A stretch of 64,000 nt of DNA, taken from assembly GCA_027604005.1 (NCBI GenBank), contig JADGJT010000037.1, positions 3,571 through 67,570 of the forward strand. The letters are read 5' to 3'. The notes under the pieces were generated by a model. It did not search any database. It saw only the letters and a program-made list of their open reading frames with translations, and was not told the origin of the DNA. The DNA comes from Dinochytrium kinnereticum (taxonomy: Eukaryota; Chytridiomycota; Chytridiomycetes; Chytridiales; Chytridiaceae). How positions within the stretch are numbered: the first letter of the stretch is position 1; every line of letters starts with the position of its first letter. This document shows, piece by piece, positions 9,791-22,512 of this stretch. A program made the position numbers and the translations under genes.

Positions 9791-11543
9791 ATTTTGTTCA
9801 TGATATGGAAGTGTGGTATGGTTGCTTTCTTATAGGTCATGTTTTGTTGTGCATACCATTTTATTCCCTTTTTTTCCCGTCCTTTTTTTCTGACATGTGC
9901 CATCTTGTTGCTGCGGCATCAGATGGGGTAACAGCTGCTGGTTCAACTGCTGCCGTCGTATTATGTTTATTTTTGCTTTTCCTTCGATTCCTTTTTCCCT
10001 TTCTTTTCCCTCCTTCCTCTCTTTTGGATAGATGCGATACATCAGAGGTTTTTTTTCTTTCTATTTTATTAGGGGTCTCACTCGATATGGCTGGTCCATT
10101 TTTCTCTTTTGCTGCATGTTTCCCCTCCACCTCTTTTTTTTTCTTCTTTTCGTTCTTTACAATCTGTTGAGGTCTTTGGTTTGACTTGATAGACGTTGCT
10201 GGTCAATGTCTGGAGAGGACTTGGCGTCGGTGTCCTCCCGCTTTCTGTCTGTGTGTGTGTGTGTGCGTGCGCTTTGGTGTGGTAGGGGATGTTGACATTT
10301 TGGACTCCCTGCTCTTTATTTTTCGGTATTGATCTTGTGGAGAGCATTTCATTTGCTGGTCATTTTGGAGCTTTCTCTTGGCCGATACCATATTTGGCCA
10401 TCTTTTGTTTTTTGCTATTTGGTGCTTTCTACCACCTCCTCGTCCCTTCAACCACGGTGGTGACGCATCGTTTGTTGTTTTCCTCTTTTTCTTTTTCTTT
10501 TTTTTTTTTTTTTTTTAATTGAGAGAGTGTTTGTTGGATCGTGGGGGCTGGTTTCCTGCGTTTTTTAACTCTCTCATCTCCTTTCTTTGCTCTCGCCTCT
10601 GGCCCCGTTATGCCTCATTCTTTTCTGAGCTTTAAAGCTCTTCAGTTGATCTCCGCCATGGATCTCTTGGTGAGATGGAACTGTGTGACCTCTTATGCGA
10701 ACTGCCGAACCAAACTAAAACGAAAACGAAGTTCAAAAATAAATATGATTGTGCCTTCAAAAATCAGCTAGGAGCATCTCCCTTTTCCCTTTGCTTCTTC
10801 AAACATCTTTTTCACGACCCCAAGTCACTGAAAGTCACTGAAACAATGTTTTTATTAGAAGTCCCAAAAGAAAAAAAAAAAGAAAAAGAAAGGCTTCAGA
10901 GACAAAAGTAACCTAGCCGGAAAACTACACAAAGAAGAAAAAAAAGAAAGAAAGAAGAAAGAAAAACAAAGGGCGAAACAAACCAGAGTGAGGTAAAGTG
11001 AGAAAGAAAAAAGAAGAAAAAAAAAGCAAAAGTAAAACTAGAAGTGGAAAGAAGAAAAAGAAGAAAGTGAACATAAATATTTTTGTGGAAGAGTCCAAGC
11101 AGCTGCTACTCAAAAACAAACACCAAACCAAATCCAGGAGGCAAAGGGCAAAAGGTATGGATGGGCACAGCATTTTGCTCCCCGTAAACAAACAAAAGGA
11201 GAGAAGAAAAAAACACAAGCAAGCAATACCCCAACAGCAAGGGGAAGTGAGGGAAGATTAGGCGGAATTATAACAAGGCACTACTAGGAAAGTGAACAGA
11301 AGAAAAAAACACAATGAAAGCATAAAGATATGAAGGCAAGTAGGTAAACCTTTCAACGATGAAGGCTTTGGAAAGAAAACAAAGGGAAACAAGGAACAAA
11401 AAAAGATAAAAACATATTCATTTGCAGAAGGGAAAACATTTCAGAAGAAAAAGCAATACCACCCTCAACTCTCTCTAAATTCCAGCTCAAAGAAACATAA
11501 CACAGGAAGAGCAAAGAAACAAACAGCAAAAAGAAGATCCAGA
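9791..11543. other. low-complexity intergenic region with strand-switching purine/pyrimidine bias
   Basis: About 1.75 kb without a recognisable gene between the bZIP gene (plus) and the Ala/His-rich gene (minus), so both 3' ends point into it. From about 9830 to 10520 the plus strand is strongly T/C-rich. From about 10850 to 11540 it is strongly A/G-rich. The composition therefore flips near 10.7 kb, as expected for convergent pyrimidine-rich 3' UTRs. A short TG run is at about 10249-10270 and a long T run at about 10495-10516. Confidence 0.5.
10249..10271. repeat. (TG)n microsatellite
   Basis: A dinucleotide run (tgtgtgtg... then gcgtgcg) in the intergenic region downstream of the bZIP gene. 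Confidence 0.8.
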
Positions 11544-13435
11544 TCATCGCCCTTTTTTCACCCTTGACCTCGTACTAACCGTTGAGGTAGAGGCCTCGCC
11601 ACTGCGACCCTTCGAGTGCGCCTTTGCTGAAGTCGCCTTTCCTCTGGAACCGCTTTTTCCTCCCTTTCCAGTAGCCGCCGGAGCTTGAGGAAGCTCAGGA
11701 GCAGCATCCGCCGCAGGCTCAGACAAAGCCAGCGGTGGGGTAGGGATTCCCGAAGCTCTTTGATTCCTCTTTTTCCCCTTCGGTGCACTATCCTGCCTTT
11801 TCTTTTTCCGCGAAGGGGCAGAAGTGGTGGCAGCAGACGTCGATCCAACATCAGTTGAAGCATCGCCTTCGCTCCTCTCCACGGAGGACAGGGATGCAGG
11901 TGCAACCTGAAAGGAAGGCAAGGTGTATGAAATATCGCTGACTTCACTCAAAACGCCAGTCCCGTCATCCCCAATTTGAATGCTTATCCCAAGCGCCGCC
12001 ATACCCTCCTGCGACATCCCATGAGGCACCATGAGGTGGGGATGGCTCATTAGTAAGGGATGCTCTCCATTTTCGGTCACAGGGTAGACCATGTGGTGAT
12101 ATGAGTGTGGGTCATTGTGTAGGGTGTGGTGGTGGTGGTGGTGGTGGAGCGGGGTTCCCTCTGCGGCAGCTGCGGCGGCTGCAGCGGCTGCAGCTGCCGC
12201 CGCAGCGGAGACCGCAATGTTGGTAGATGAGGGCATGTGGTGATGCACATCTGCTCCAGCTTCACTGTCGCTACTGGGGTATTCCGGAGGAAGAGGTTGG
12301 AGGAGCCCGCCATGCAGGTCTGGGATAGCACCAAAAATAGGCGCTCCTGATGCATCTTCCAGCATCTGGGCTTCCGCCTGCAGTTATATTTTTCGGGGGA
12401 AGGTTGGTAATCATAGTAGATTAGATACTTAAAGCAAAGCAGATGGGAAAAGACATGGACATTTATGTGGATAGTTGCTGCTTACCCTTTGCTTCTTATG
12501 ATTTTTGTATGCTTTATAGGTACCTGGAGCGGGTGGCGAAAAACCGGGAGGGCATCGATGCCTCTTGTATATTTCAGACGATGTGCAGACATGTGCATTG
12601 CAAGTCCTATTTGGCAAAGTATCAGCAATTCGAACCACTTCTGTAGCTATCCAAACAGCCAAAAAAGACTAAAAGCATGTGCGAAACAAGGGTATCATGG
12701 CATTTTTAAGACAACGAAAACTGAAATCAACGTGCTGGCCGACTTCCTTACTTGCACCGCAGGCTGGACCACCGCTGGCCATGTTCAGGATCCGCCTCGT
12801 TGAGGCAACGGCCACGAATAATCTGTCCAATCTACAAGCAAAAGCGTAAGGATATAGAATCAAACGGGCGGGATAAAATGGGAACGCCATGTCGGTCTAA
12901 AACTCCCGAGCAACCACCCACAGAAAATGATGACGACTTACTTGATACTCTGGATTTTCTTGCTTCTTCCTATCGCAAAAGCGGCATACTGGTGCGAAAG
13001 CAGATCGGGATAGTAGCGGCTACATGCAATCACAAAAGGAATTGACTGGTTAGAGACCGGAAGGTACACATGAATTCTCCGCTGGCTGAGGGACAAGCAC
13101 AGCCAACACACCTTCCCATCCTCAGACATTGTTACCTCCTCCCTTCTCCTCTTCTTTGTACTTGGTGCTACCGCAACAGACGAGGAGGCCGGGGCTGATA
13201 GTTGTAGTGGCGGAGCGACAGTGGGTGTGGTGACGTTGGGTGTCGACAGCAACGCCTTGTCCGATATTCTGGCATAGTCCTGCATCATGGAGGCAGCGAC
13301 CTGCTCTGGTTTTGCTGTGTGCAGCATGTCCATCAGGTCCCAGGTAAGCATATTCTCGGATGGTGCCTGGAAAGCCTCGCAGTCGGCGGGCAACGCGGGC
13401 GTCATTGCGTTGAGGAACACCCCCCAATCCGTCAT
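11544..13435 (-). CDS. Ala/His-rich protein of unknown function, exon structure uncertain
   Basis: The last exon (11544-12377) is a long clean frame ending at TGA 11544. It encodes an Ala run of about 16 residues, a His run of seven, acidic stretches and a very basic Lys/Arg/Ser/Gly tail, which suggests a nuclear regulatory protein. The upstream frame (from about 12942 to an ATG at 13435, MTDWGVFLNAM) holds an acidic/hydrophobic N-terminus, a Lys/Arg patch (KKRRREE) and a CWLC pair. A short exon near 12752-12832 links them. Two splice readings are possible. One stays in the long upstream frame and gives a consistent phase through to the last exon. The other removes an intron after EDGK and yields a second Cys pair (VCRFC), but leaves the last exon out of phase. 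I do not recognise the family. It starts only 49 bp after the LIM gene stop, on the same strand. Confidence 0.5.
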
Positions 13436-13484
13436 TCTTTTGAAGTGTTTTTGTTTTTTGGTGATACAAGTAATATTCCGCTGC

Positions 13485-14578
13485 CTAAGAGCCAGCATTC
13501 GTTTCTCGCATTCGAATGCCATGGCAGTCACGGCAGTAGCTGCGAGGAGGAGCACAGAGGTTAGCAATGCGTTAACGAAGCGCTAGGCGAGAGAGATTGG
13601 GAAAGCGTAGGAATAGCTGCAGAGGCCGCATGGGGGGGAGGCGAAGGAGATGGGGAAGCGAAACTTACAGATTGTCCTTGAACTGTAGCGCTTTTAGATC
13701 TGGAAATGGCTTCTTGCAATCCTGTTAATTCGATGGCAAGGTTCATAGTTGTTGAATTTATAATTAGGATTACAGAATAGCTTTCAAAAACTGAACTACA
13801 AAAAAAATGATATTACCGAGCATCCAAAGCAATCCTGATGGTATTTCTTCCCCTACAAAGCAAGATCACGTTAATTATATGACTTTGTATTAACGTCATG
13901 CCTTCCACTCCACGGAAGTTATTGATCCCCCTTCTCCCTCTGGCAGTATTCTTTTCGAACATCCTGAGCATATTGGAACGTAAAGATCTTCAAAGCATTG
14001 CTGTAATTACAGAGCAAAAACTCCCGTAAGCCAACGTTATTAGTATAGAAGTGAAGCCGACCTTGCAATAGAATCCTGTGTTCCGCACGAAATATTTGCC
14101 GTCTAATTGCTTGCTACACTTTTCGCATACAAAACACTATCAATAGTCCAAAAGACGTTAGAAAAATATAGTGGTCATTATCACCATTTACCTCGGGGTG
14201 GTATTGTTTGTTTTGAGCCTTCACGACACCTGTTTCTGACAAAAGGGTGCGACACTTATCACAAGTTCCAAGAACCTTTTCCTTGTAGCAGGCATGGCAA
14301 AAGGGCTTCCCATCATTAATGAAGAAATCTTCTCCATCCTCCAGCTTTTTGGTGCAGACTGAGCAGTTGAAGCATCTTTTATGGAAACACCGGAAAAGGC
14401 CCTCGGTCTTGTAAGAGACGCCGTCTTGACCGATAACGGGTTCTAATGTTGTTCATAAGCCTGCTTTATCCCTTTTGGCATGTTACTGACCTTGGCAGCC
14501 CTCGCACAGGCCTTTTTTTGCGCAGGGAGGATGATGTGAGGATGAGCAATGACTGCAGTGATGATGACACATGCTCGC
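13485..14578 (-). CDS. three-LIM-domain protein
   Basis: Exons (minus) read as 14491-14578, 14192-14442, 14062-14136, 13914-14000, 13817-13852, 13669-13721 and 13485-13539. From the ATG at 14572 they sum in frame to 212 residues. Three LIM domains are complete after splicing: CEGC ... HKRC-FNC-SVC ... FCHAC; CDKC ... HPEC-FVC-EKC ... YCK-QC; CSGC ... HQDC-FGC-SDC ... YCRDC. LIM domains are double zinc fingers that bind protein partners; an array of three with little else resembles paxillin/PINCH-type cytoskeletal adaptors. The 5' end is uncertain: an upstream exon starting MGEMEEVIARHKKG near 14716 may join, or the Cys/His-rich start at 14572 may be real. The gene is divergent from RRP9, with roughly 120-260 bp between starts. 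Confidence 0.75.
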
Positions 14579-14835
14579 CTACCGCGGTAGTCCGGATTCG
14601 AGACCATAGTCAGATCTGGCGGTGGTGGTTGATCGTTAGCGGTGATGCGTGCAGGTGCGGCTGCGGCAGAGACTTGCCCTTCTTGTGCCTGGCAATGACC
14701 TCCTCCATCTCGCCCATTCTTGCTTGAATTGTCAGAATTCCAGTTTAGTTTTCCCGTGTCCCTCACATTCCTTTTTTTTTTTTTTTTTTCTCTTCTTCTC
14801 ATTCCACTCTAATCCATCCTCGACCTGACACACGC

Positions 14836-17230
14836 ATGAGCGATCCCTTCTTCAAATCATCCTCGCAGTCGCTGAAGAGGAAGCGGCCGGCATCGGGGGC
14901 TGGGAAGAAGTTCAATCCTCTTCTTAAATCAGCACGAAAGAGCACTGGCAATGTCATCACCCCTTCAGCTGGGACTCCTATTGGGAGAGGGAAGCAGCGT
15001 CCGCGGTCAAAAGGACGGGATGAGGAGATTGAGGGATCTGAGGGAGAGGATGAGGGTATTGATGATATGGATCTGACAAGGAAAGTCGAGAACGAAGATG
15101 AAGATGAGAATGATGAGAGCAAGAGAGAGACGGCCGCACATAAGCGACTCCGGCTAGCCAAGAAATACATTTCTAAATTGCAGGAGGAGACAGCGGGTAT
15201 GTAGCATCACATATCTCTGTTGATCATTCAACTTTCCTTTTTCTGTCTTTTCTTATGTTGTTTTTCAGAGGAAGGAGATGTTGATGCAGCAGAGATTGAC
15301 AAGGAGATTATTTCCCAACGATTACGAGACGATGTTTTGAAGTCGAAGGGTCTACTGTTTCAAGAAGTGGCTCAGCATTACGAGAACCTCGAGGCTCTTC
15401 TTGGATCGGATGGTGAGGTACAAAAGAGAATACGAGACTTTAAGTCGTCAAAGAAAGGAAACCAGCAATCTGTGATTTCTGTTGCTGTTGCTGCGCCGAA
15501 GCAGAAAAGCAGTGAACTTCCGTGAGTTTTTGAATCACTCGTACGTTCTCATTCCTGTTTTTAGTACCTTAAGACCAAAGATCTTTATTTACTCCGCGTC
15601 CAAGGACTGCGTTGTCAAGTGGGATTTCTGGACGGGGAAAAGGCTTCACTCCTTCACAAGAGGTCTAAAGCCTACGAAAAGAGCTAGGCGCAGATTGGGT
15701 GAAAAGGCCGTGACAACAGAGAACGGTCATAGCGATGCGATTCTTTGCATGGACGTTAGCTCTGACGGCAGATACCTGGTAACTATCTATGTTTTTCTTT
15801 TCTTCTTTTGTCTTCCTTCCAGTAGCAGCGAATTTTGGGTATGAAATGCCGAAGGCAGGAGCGAACGTCTTGATTTAATGAGAGATTTGATCCTCCGATC
15901 CTTTATGATAAAAACCTTCAAGATTAAATTCGGGCTTTGAGTTCGGGTGTTGGTTTATGGTTCCACATTCGAAATTAAGTCACGGAACATTCATTTCCTT
16001 TCTCTTTCCCTTCCTTTTTTCCTTTTCTTTTCTTTTTTTTTCTGACCATAGAAAAAGGCCACAGCTGGAATGGATAAGGTCATTCACATTTGGTCCACAG
16101 AAGACGATTCACACATTGGAGAATTCAGACAACATAGGGATGGCGTTACGGGACTCGCGTTCCGAAAAGGACTAGTGAATCATCTCTATTCATGCTCTCT
16201 CGACCGGACTGTTAAAGTCTGGAACGTTGACGAGATGACCTACATCGAAACATTGTAAGGATTCTTAATTTTTTTTTTGTAAATTTCGACTAATTTATTC
16301 AAGATTCGGCCACCAAGACAACGTTCTTTCTATTGATGCTTTGTCAATGGAACGTTGCGTCACCGCTGGCGCAAGAGATAGGACAACTCGCTTATGGAAG
16401 GTTGTTGAGGAGTCTCAGATGATATTCCGCGGAGGAGGTGGCAGCGACGTTCGTCAAGACGTTGTTGACGGATTGATCTTACCTTCTGAAGTTGGAGATG
16501 CTAAGCGCGAAGCCAAAAGAACTGGGGCTGGTAACTTTGGTGGAAGCATTGACGTCGTGGCCATGGTGGACGAAAATACCTTCCTGAGCGGAACTGATAG
16601 CGGGTGAGTGTTGATTCTTTCTTAACTTTGCGTAATTGACACGCGATATTCTTTTCAGTTCTATTTCTCTTTGGAATACGAATAAAAAGAAGCCTCTATA
16701 CACTCGCACACGTGCGCATGGGCCTAAGTACGACGACGAGAACAGCATCGAAGAGAATGCTGGTAATTGCAATTGGATTACCGCTTTGGCCTCAAACCCT
16801 TTCACTGACCTTTTCGCGTCCGGCTCCTGCGATGGGTTTGTGAGGTTATGGAGAATTGTCGATGATCGAAAGAGCTTTGCGGCCCTTTGCAAATTGCCCG
16901 CTGTGAGTCTTCCGGCTTTAAACCCTCATCGTTTATTCTAATCATAATGCTAACTCGTGTGTGAAGGTTGGGTTTGTGAATTCTATCAGGTTCTTCACTG
17001 CTCCGGCTTTGATAGGTGATAGTGATGACATGCCTGCTGAGGAGGATGCCTCGCAAATGAACGCTGGAGCGCTTCGCCGTGCCATCGCTAGAAAGAGAGA
17101 GGAAGTGAGCAAGAAAACCAAGAATGTGCTTCATTTGGCTCTTGGGTTGGGCCAGGAACATAGGATGGGTAGATGGTGGAGGGAAAAGGCTGCAAAAAAT
17201 AGAGTTGAGATTATTGTTCTGGGGGATTAG
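14836..17230 (+). CDS. RRP9: U3 snoRNP protein RRP9 (U3-55K), WD40
   Basis: Seven exons: 14836-15196, 15269-15521, 15565-15778, about 16058-16254, 16304-16603, 16659-16902 and 16967-17230. Together they give about 610 residues. The N-terminus is basic then acidic, followed by the family landmark HKRLRLAKKYISKL and the segment DKEIISQRLRDDVLKSKG. WD repeats follow (YSASKDCVVKWDFWTGK, GMDKVIHIWSTED, SCSLDRTVKVWNVDE, TAGARDRTTRLWK, ASGSCDGFVRLWR). The end, GQEHRMGRWWREKAAKN, is the family's characteristic C-terminus. RRP9 binds the box B/C motif of U3 snoRNA and is needed for early pre-18S rRNA cleavages in the nucleolus. The fourth exon's acceptor could be at 16051 or 16057; both keep the frame. 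The third intron (about 275 nt) is long for this window. Confidence 0.93.
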
Positions 17231-17355
17231 CAATAGTCTTCTCAATAACAATAGCATTCCATGTTCAGCGTTTTTCTTTTGATATACATAATTCATTGCA
17301 AACCGATGGGATTTTTCTACAGGTATCAAGCAAGACCTACGTCGTATGTGCAGAC

Positions 17356-18608
17356 TCAATCGCTTCTGTCACTATAGCTATCATCATTGTAATCAGCGTA
17401 ATTATGAGGGCTCATGCTATAGAATGATGCATCACCATACAAAGCATACTCGTCGGAAAAAAGGTCTAGCTCATCGGCATCGTCATACTCATCAAAATCG
17501 TCATCCTCCTCAATTTCAAAATCCAACTCATCTTGATATGACGAATACCCAGAGAAAAATCCCGCCTGCCGTCTTTTCCATCTGTGTTAGTCAAAGCCTA
17601 AGGGGGAAGGGGAAAACTCACTCAAACATAAACTCTGCCAAAATGTCAGGTAAGTGCATTCTCAGTCTTTGGCGTACTTCAGGCTTCCGAACATTCGAGA
17701 CCTTGTTTCCATCCTCATCAAAGTGGCCGTAAAGACACTCATCGCCTTAACAACAATTAAGTTCAGCCCACTTTAAGCAAATACCAAAAGGACATCGACG
17801 ATCACTTGCCCTTGACATTTTGAAGTAACGGCAGGGAATCTTCGAAGTAGTATCCTTGTATCGATCAACAAGCGCTTTCTTGTGTTCTTCAGTTGCGGGG
17901 AAGATACTTGAGGGAACAATGAACGGGGACGCCTCTCGGCAAACCGGGCAGCCCTGAACAGGCCAGTTGATATCGGTGGCAAAATTGGTACTTCTTTACC
18001 TTGATGACTGTTGAGTCGCGAAGAGCTTCCGTTTTTGTTTGCTTTTGGCGCCATGACCTGAAAATAAGTTAAGTCTGCACCCATGTCACAAAATGGTTAA
18101 TGGTTACTTTAGACAGTCCATGCAGAAAGTATGGGTACACCCAACTAAGCCCGTTAATTAGCGGTGGGCCTCTCCAGTGAGTACTTACGCAATAGGCCAA
18201 AAACTTTAGGAGTTTCATAGCAAACCGAACAAGTTAATGCCTCCCTTGTTTCATTGACATTGCCGACAGGCTCCTCTTTTTCGGCCTCTTGAGCTCGAAC
18301 AACGCTGGGGCCTTCATGCTTAAACCTACACGTCAGCCCTTTCTCGCAGATTCCCTACATCTGTTAAACATAATAAAATAAAGTGAATGCCTTTTGGAAA
18401 AACCAACACAATGGTCTGTCCTGAGTGGCACCGGACACTGGTTTTGTTGGTGGTGGTGCTTGATGTTCCTTGGGGTTCTCATGCGCGAATCTATTGATAT
18501 CGTGAGTGCTGATGCGTTGGGTGGCCTTCAATTGCTATCATACCGGCATGATGAGCCCCTCATGCAGCCTCCTGGAAGTCTAAAAAAGCGACATGGCTGC
18601 AATGGCAT
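17356..18608 (-). CDS. MKRN: makorin-type E3 ubiquitin ligase (C3H, RING, C3H)
   Basis: Eight exons (18544-18608, 18391-18508, 18189-18354, 18108-18144, 18000-18057, 17785-17953, 17622-17745, 17356-17581) give 320 residues in frame. Domain order is makorin-like: a degenerate first C3H finger (PCRFFRLPGGCMRGSSC), a second C3H (PLCWFFQKG then ICEKGLTCRFKHEG), a RING (LTCSVC ... GCTHTFCMDC ... GCPVCRE) and a final C3H (IPCRYFKMSR ... CPFGDECLYGHF). Makorins ubiquitinate RNA-associated and other substrates and bind RNA through the C3H fingers. The C-terminal 75 residues are extremely rich in Asp, Glu and Tyr, unlike animal makorins. The second intron appears to be GC-AG and only 36 nt; the first is 35 nt. 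The gene lies 69 bp downstream of FAM72 on the same strand. Confidence 0.88.
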
Positions 18609-18677
18609 CTTTTGTATTGAGCAGGTCAGGGAACTTAAATGGTTTCACAACCTAAGTTTACTGTATTTTTCTTAAAA

Positions 18678-19685
<1,008 letters not shown>

Positions 19686-20179
19686 TATGTTTCAGTTTTC
19701 TCCTCGATTGGGGTGTTATTGGCCGGGATGGGCTCTCTATCTACCGTCTATCCGTCGTCGTGGGCTCTCCGCTGAGGCCCAGAACTGAAGCCAAAACAAA
19801 GGAAATTGTCAGTTTTCAAAATGAAAACAATCAGTTTCTGCTGACACCTCCTTTCTGGTAATAGGGCGGGGCTCGCATTGCATTATTTGCAATATCAGAA
19901 AAGTTGTGGGCTACTTACGGTCCCAACACAACAGCTACTGCATATGCTTTGTACCATGGCGGAGGTGGAGGTGGGAGTAAACAGCCTCCACTTCTGAGGT
20001 CACATACTGCAATAAGTCAATCTTACATAAATATTGGATGCATAAACGACCTTGGGTTATCCCAAACCCCAACTCTTTCACAAAGCGGCAGCGGAGCAAG
20101 GCTCAGAGGTGGCATTTGTTGATCGCAGGCAATGCTGCCTCGGACAGACTTTGTGCGACGCTGTAAAAAGTAGTAGGGA
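19686..20179. promoter_or_regulatory. divergent intergenic region FAM72 / VPS72
   Basis: Nearly 500 bp between two genes transcribed away from each other, so it should contain both promoters. I see no extra gene and no motif I can name with confidence. Confidence 0.4.
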
Positions 20180-22306
20180 ATGCAACGAGAACGACGAGCA
20201 AATGCGGGGAGCCGCATGCGGAAGCTGATTGAGGAGCAGCTTGCGTCGTCGGCATCATTTCAGGAGGAGGAGGACGACGGGGATTTCCAGGCGGCGGGTG
20301 GGTTATAAACGGGTTGACCACGACTTTTGCTGAGAGTTGCTCAACATAGAGGAGGAAGATGTGGTGGACTCAGATTTTGAATCAACGGACGAAGACGAGC
20401 CTGTAGATAACCAAGCAGTGGAAGAAGCTGATGACGGTAGTGTCGAAGCTAGAAGATTGGTTAGTTTTACCTCACGCAGTTGGCTTTGAGGTCAACGATT
20501 GCTTGATTACACATTATTGACTTTGGCGGCACCAATTACCAATTACAGGCCAAAAGAGCTAAGGTTATAGCTGCGCAAACTGGAAGGCACAAAGGCTTTA
20601 TACCACCTGCCCACAAGCCAAGGGCATCCTTCTCTCTGCAAAATACCAATCGTGTTGGGCCATCAACCATTGTTGTGACCACAGGGCAGGGTCCCAGTCC
20701 GCTAAGAACAGAAACAAGAAGGAAACCAAGAGAAAAAGGTAATCCATTTTATGCGGTTTTTCTTCTCGATTGTAAGTCTCTTATATATTTGAATTATATG
20801 ATCAGATAAAATTGATGATAAGGAAAAGGAAAGGGCGCAATTCATGTCAATCAGTCCAGCGAGGAGATCTTATCGAGCATCCACCATGTATAATAAGCTT
20901 TTATTGGATCAAAAGTTGGAACGAAACCGGCGACGTCAGGTAGATAATCAGGGGGTTCAACTCTTTAATCAGTAATTATATAAAGGTTACAACCACCATG
21001 AAACGGAAGATAAATCACGATGTTCAGCTTACACAACGTCAACTACTAGAGGAGGCAGTACAAGTTACTGAACCACTTAATATCAATTGTCTTGAGGAAA
21101 TGAGGGCTCGCGACGAGGAGAAGCGGCGACAGTCAAAGGTCATCAAGCCTCGGCTTCCTTCAGGACCTATTATCACATTTATTTCTATGCGGAGTGATCG
21201 TCATAAGCCCCCTGAAGCTGCCGACCCTTTAGAAGCTTCATTACCAAAAAGTCAAGTAAGCTATTCTGAAAGTACAGAAGCCCTTCAAGCTGGCGATAGC
21301 GGAGCCGGACCGAGTAGAAGGCATGAGGAGCAACAAAACACACTGACCTGCAAAAACCTCCTGATTTTTGAAGATTTTTTGGAAGATCCTTTTGCAATGT
21401 TTGCTGCTGAAGCTTGTACGTGTGGTCTGAATGCTTATGGCTTTTTTCTCTTTTTTTTTGTCTTCTCGTCGTGTTTGAATCTTACTCGTTCTTTGCATTC
21501 TGTTTTTGATCTGCCTAAAAAAAGCACCTATTGGAACCACAGACGTTAAGAACTCGGATAAAGTCATACCTCCTGTAAAGCTTATCTGTCCAATAACAGG
21601 CCTCCCAGCACGATATAGAGACCCGTCAACAGGGGTACCATACGCTAATAAGGAGGCTTACGCAATACTTCGGCTCACTCTCACTCATCGTTTTGCCTGG
21701 TCGCCACTTCTCAACTCGTTTGTCCATCCTTTTGATAGTGTAGCTCCGAAGCGTGTTCCACCAGGTTGGCTAGACGCAAGTTTAGGCAGAGGGGCAACAC
21801 CTAGCGCAAATTCAGCCACACCTGGACGCCCTGGAAATGTTTTGATGGGTCCTGTATCTCAGATAGGCGGCAGACCCAATGGATTAAATACACCCCGGCC
21901 TTTGCCAGTACAAGGGACACCGCTAGGCTTTCGACCCCCTCATCCAAATGTTCGGCCAATGGGTGTGGGAATGCGACCGCCACCCATGATGTGGACGGAT
22001 CCTAAGTCTATACCACTGAATGGACAAGGTTTCATTGGGCCTACGCCCCTGGGTTGGAGTCCGGCAGGAAGGCCCCCTGGAACTCCGTTACCTCTTCGTA
22101 ATGGGCCACCAATGCCCCACGCCGTGACGCCGGTCGGAAATATGGTGCCTCTCGAAGGAAATGGAATCATACGCCCTCCCGCTCAGAGCCTTTTGCAAGG
22201 CCCAGATAGTGCAGTGCCTGCTGTCGCGCGACCACCAGGAAACGCACGGCCTGCTGGTACTGCCAGCAAGAAAAGGTCTTCAGCACAAATGCACATACCC
22301 CGTTGA
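20180..22306 (+). CDS. VPS72: VPS72/YL1 (Swc2), SWR1-complex subunit
   Basis: Six exons (20180-20297, 20350-20459, 20549-20738, 20806-20939, 20986-21415, 21525-22306) give 587 residues. The N-terminal YL1 region shows the opening RERRANAGSRMRKL, the strongly acidic block VVDSDFESTDEDE, and the segment SYRASTMYNKLL leading to TQRQLLEEA and LEEMRARDEEKRR. The YL1 C-terminal domain follows (LICPITGLPARYRDPSTGVP then YANKEAYAILR). VPS72 is the H2A.Z-binding subunit of SWR1/SRCAP, and the acidic N-terminal block contacts H2A.Z-H2B. After the YL1-C domain there is a Pro/Gly/Arg-rich extension of about 170 residues, unusual for the family and probably disordered. The start ATG was chosen because it recovers the conserved N-terminal arginine motif. 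Confidence 0.92.
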
Positions 22307-22512
22307 GATTATTTAATACATGTATATTTACTAATGATGCTACTGATACGTATTGTTTATGATTTCTTATCTTTAGTTGTTTATGGGGAAGAAAGATTGA
22401 AAAGGCTAAACCAGCCTAAACGCTTAAAGTTCGAAGTCGAGAAATAAAATGATTACTGGCCCAACATGCAACGCAATGACCAGGCGAAAGTTCATGGACA
22501 GGGATGGTTAAC

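Noticed and set aside
12120..12220. Histidine and alanine runs in the 11.5-13.4 kb gene as evidence for a metal-binding or toxin function
   Set aside because: Homopolymer runs alone are common in fungal regulatory proteins and give no functional assignment.
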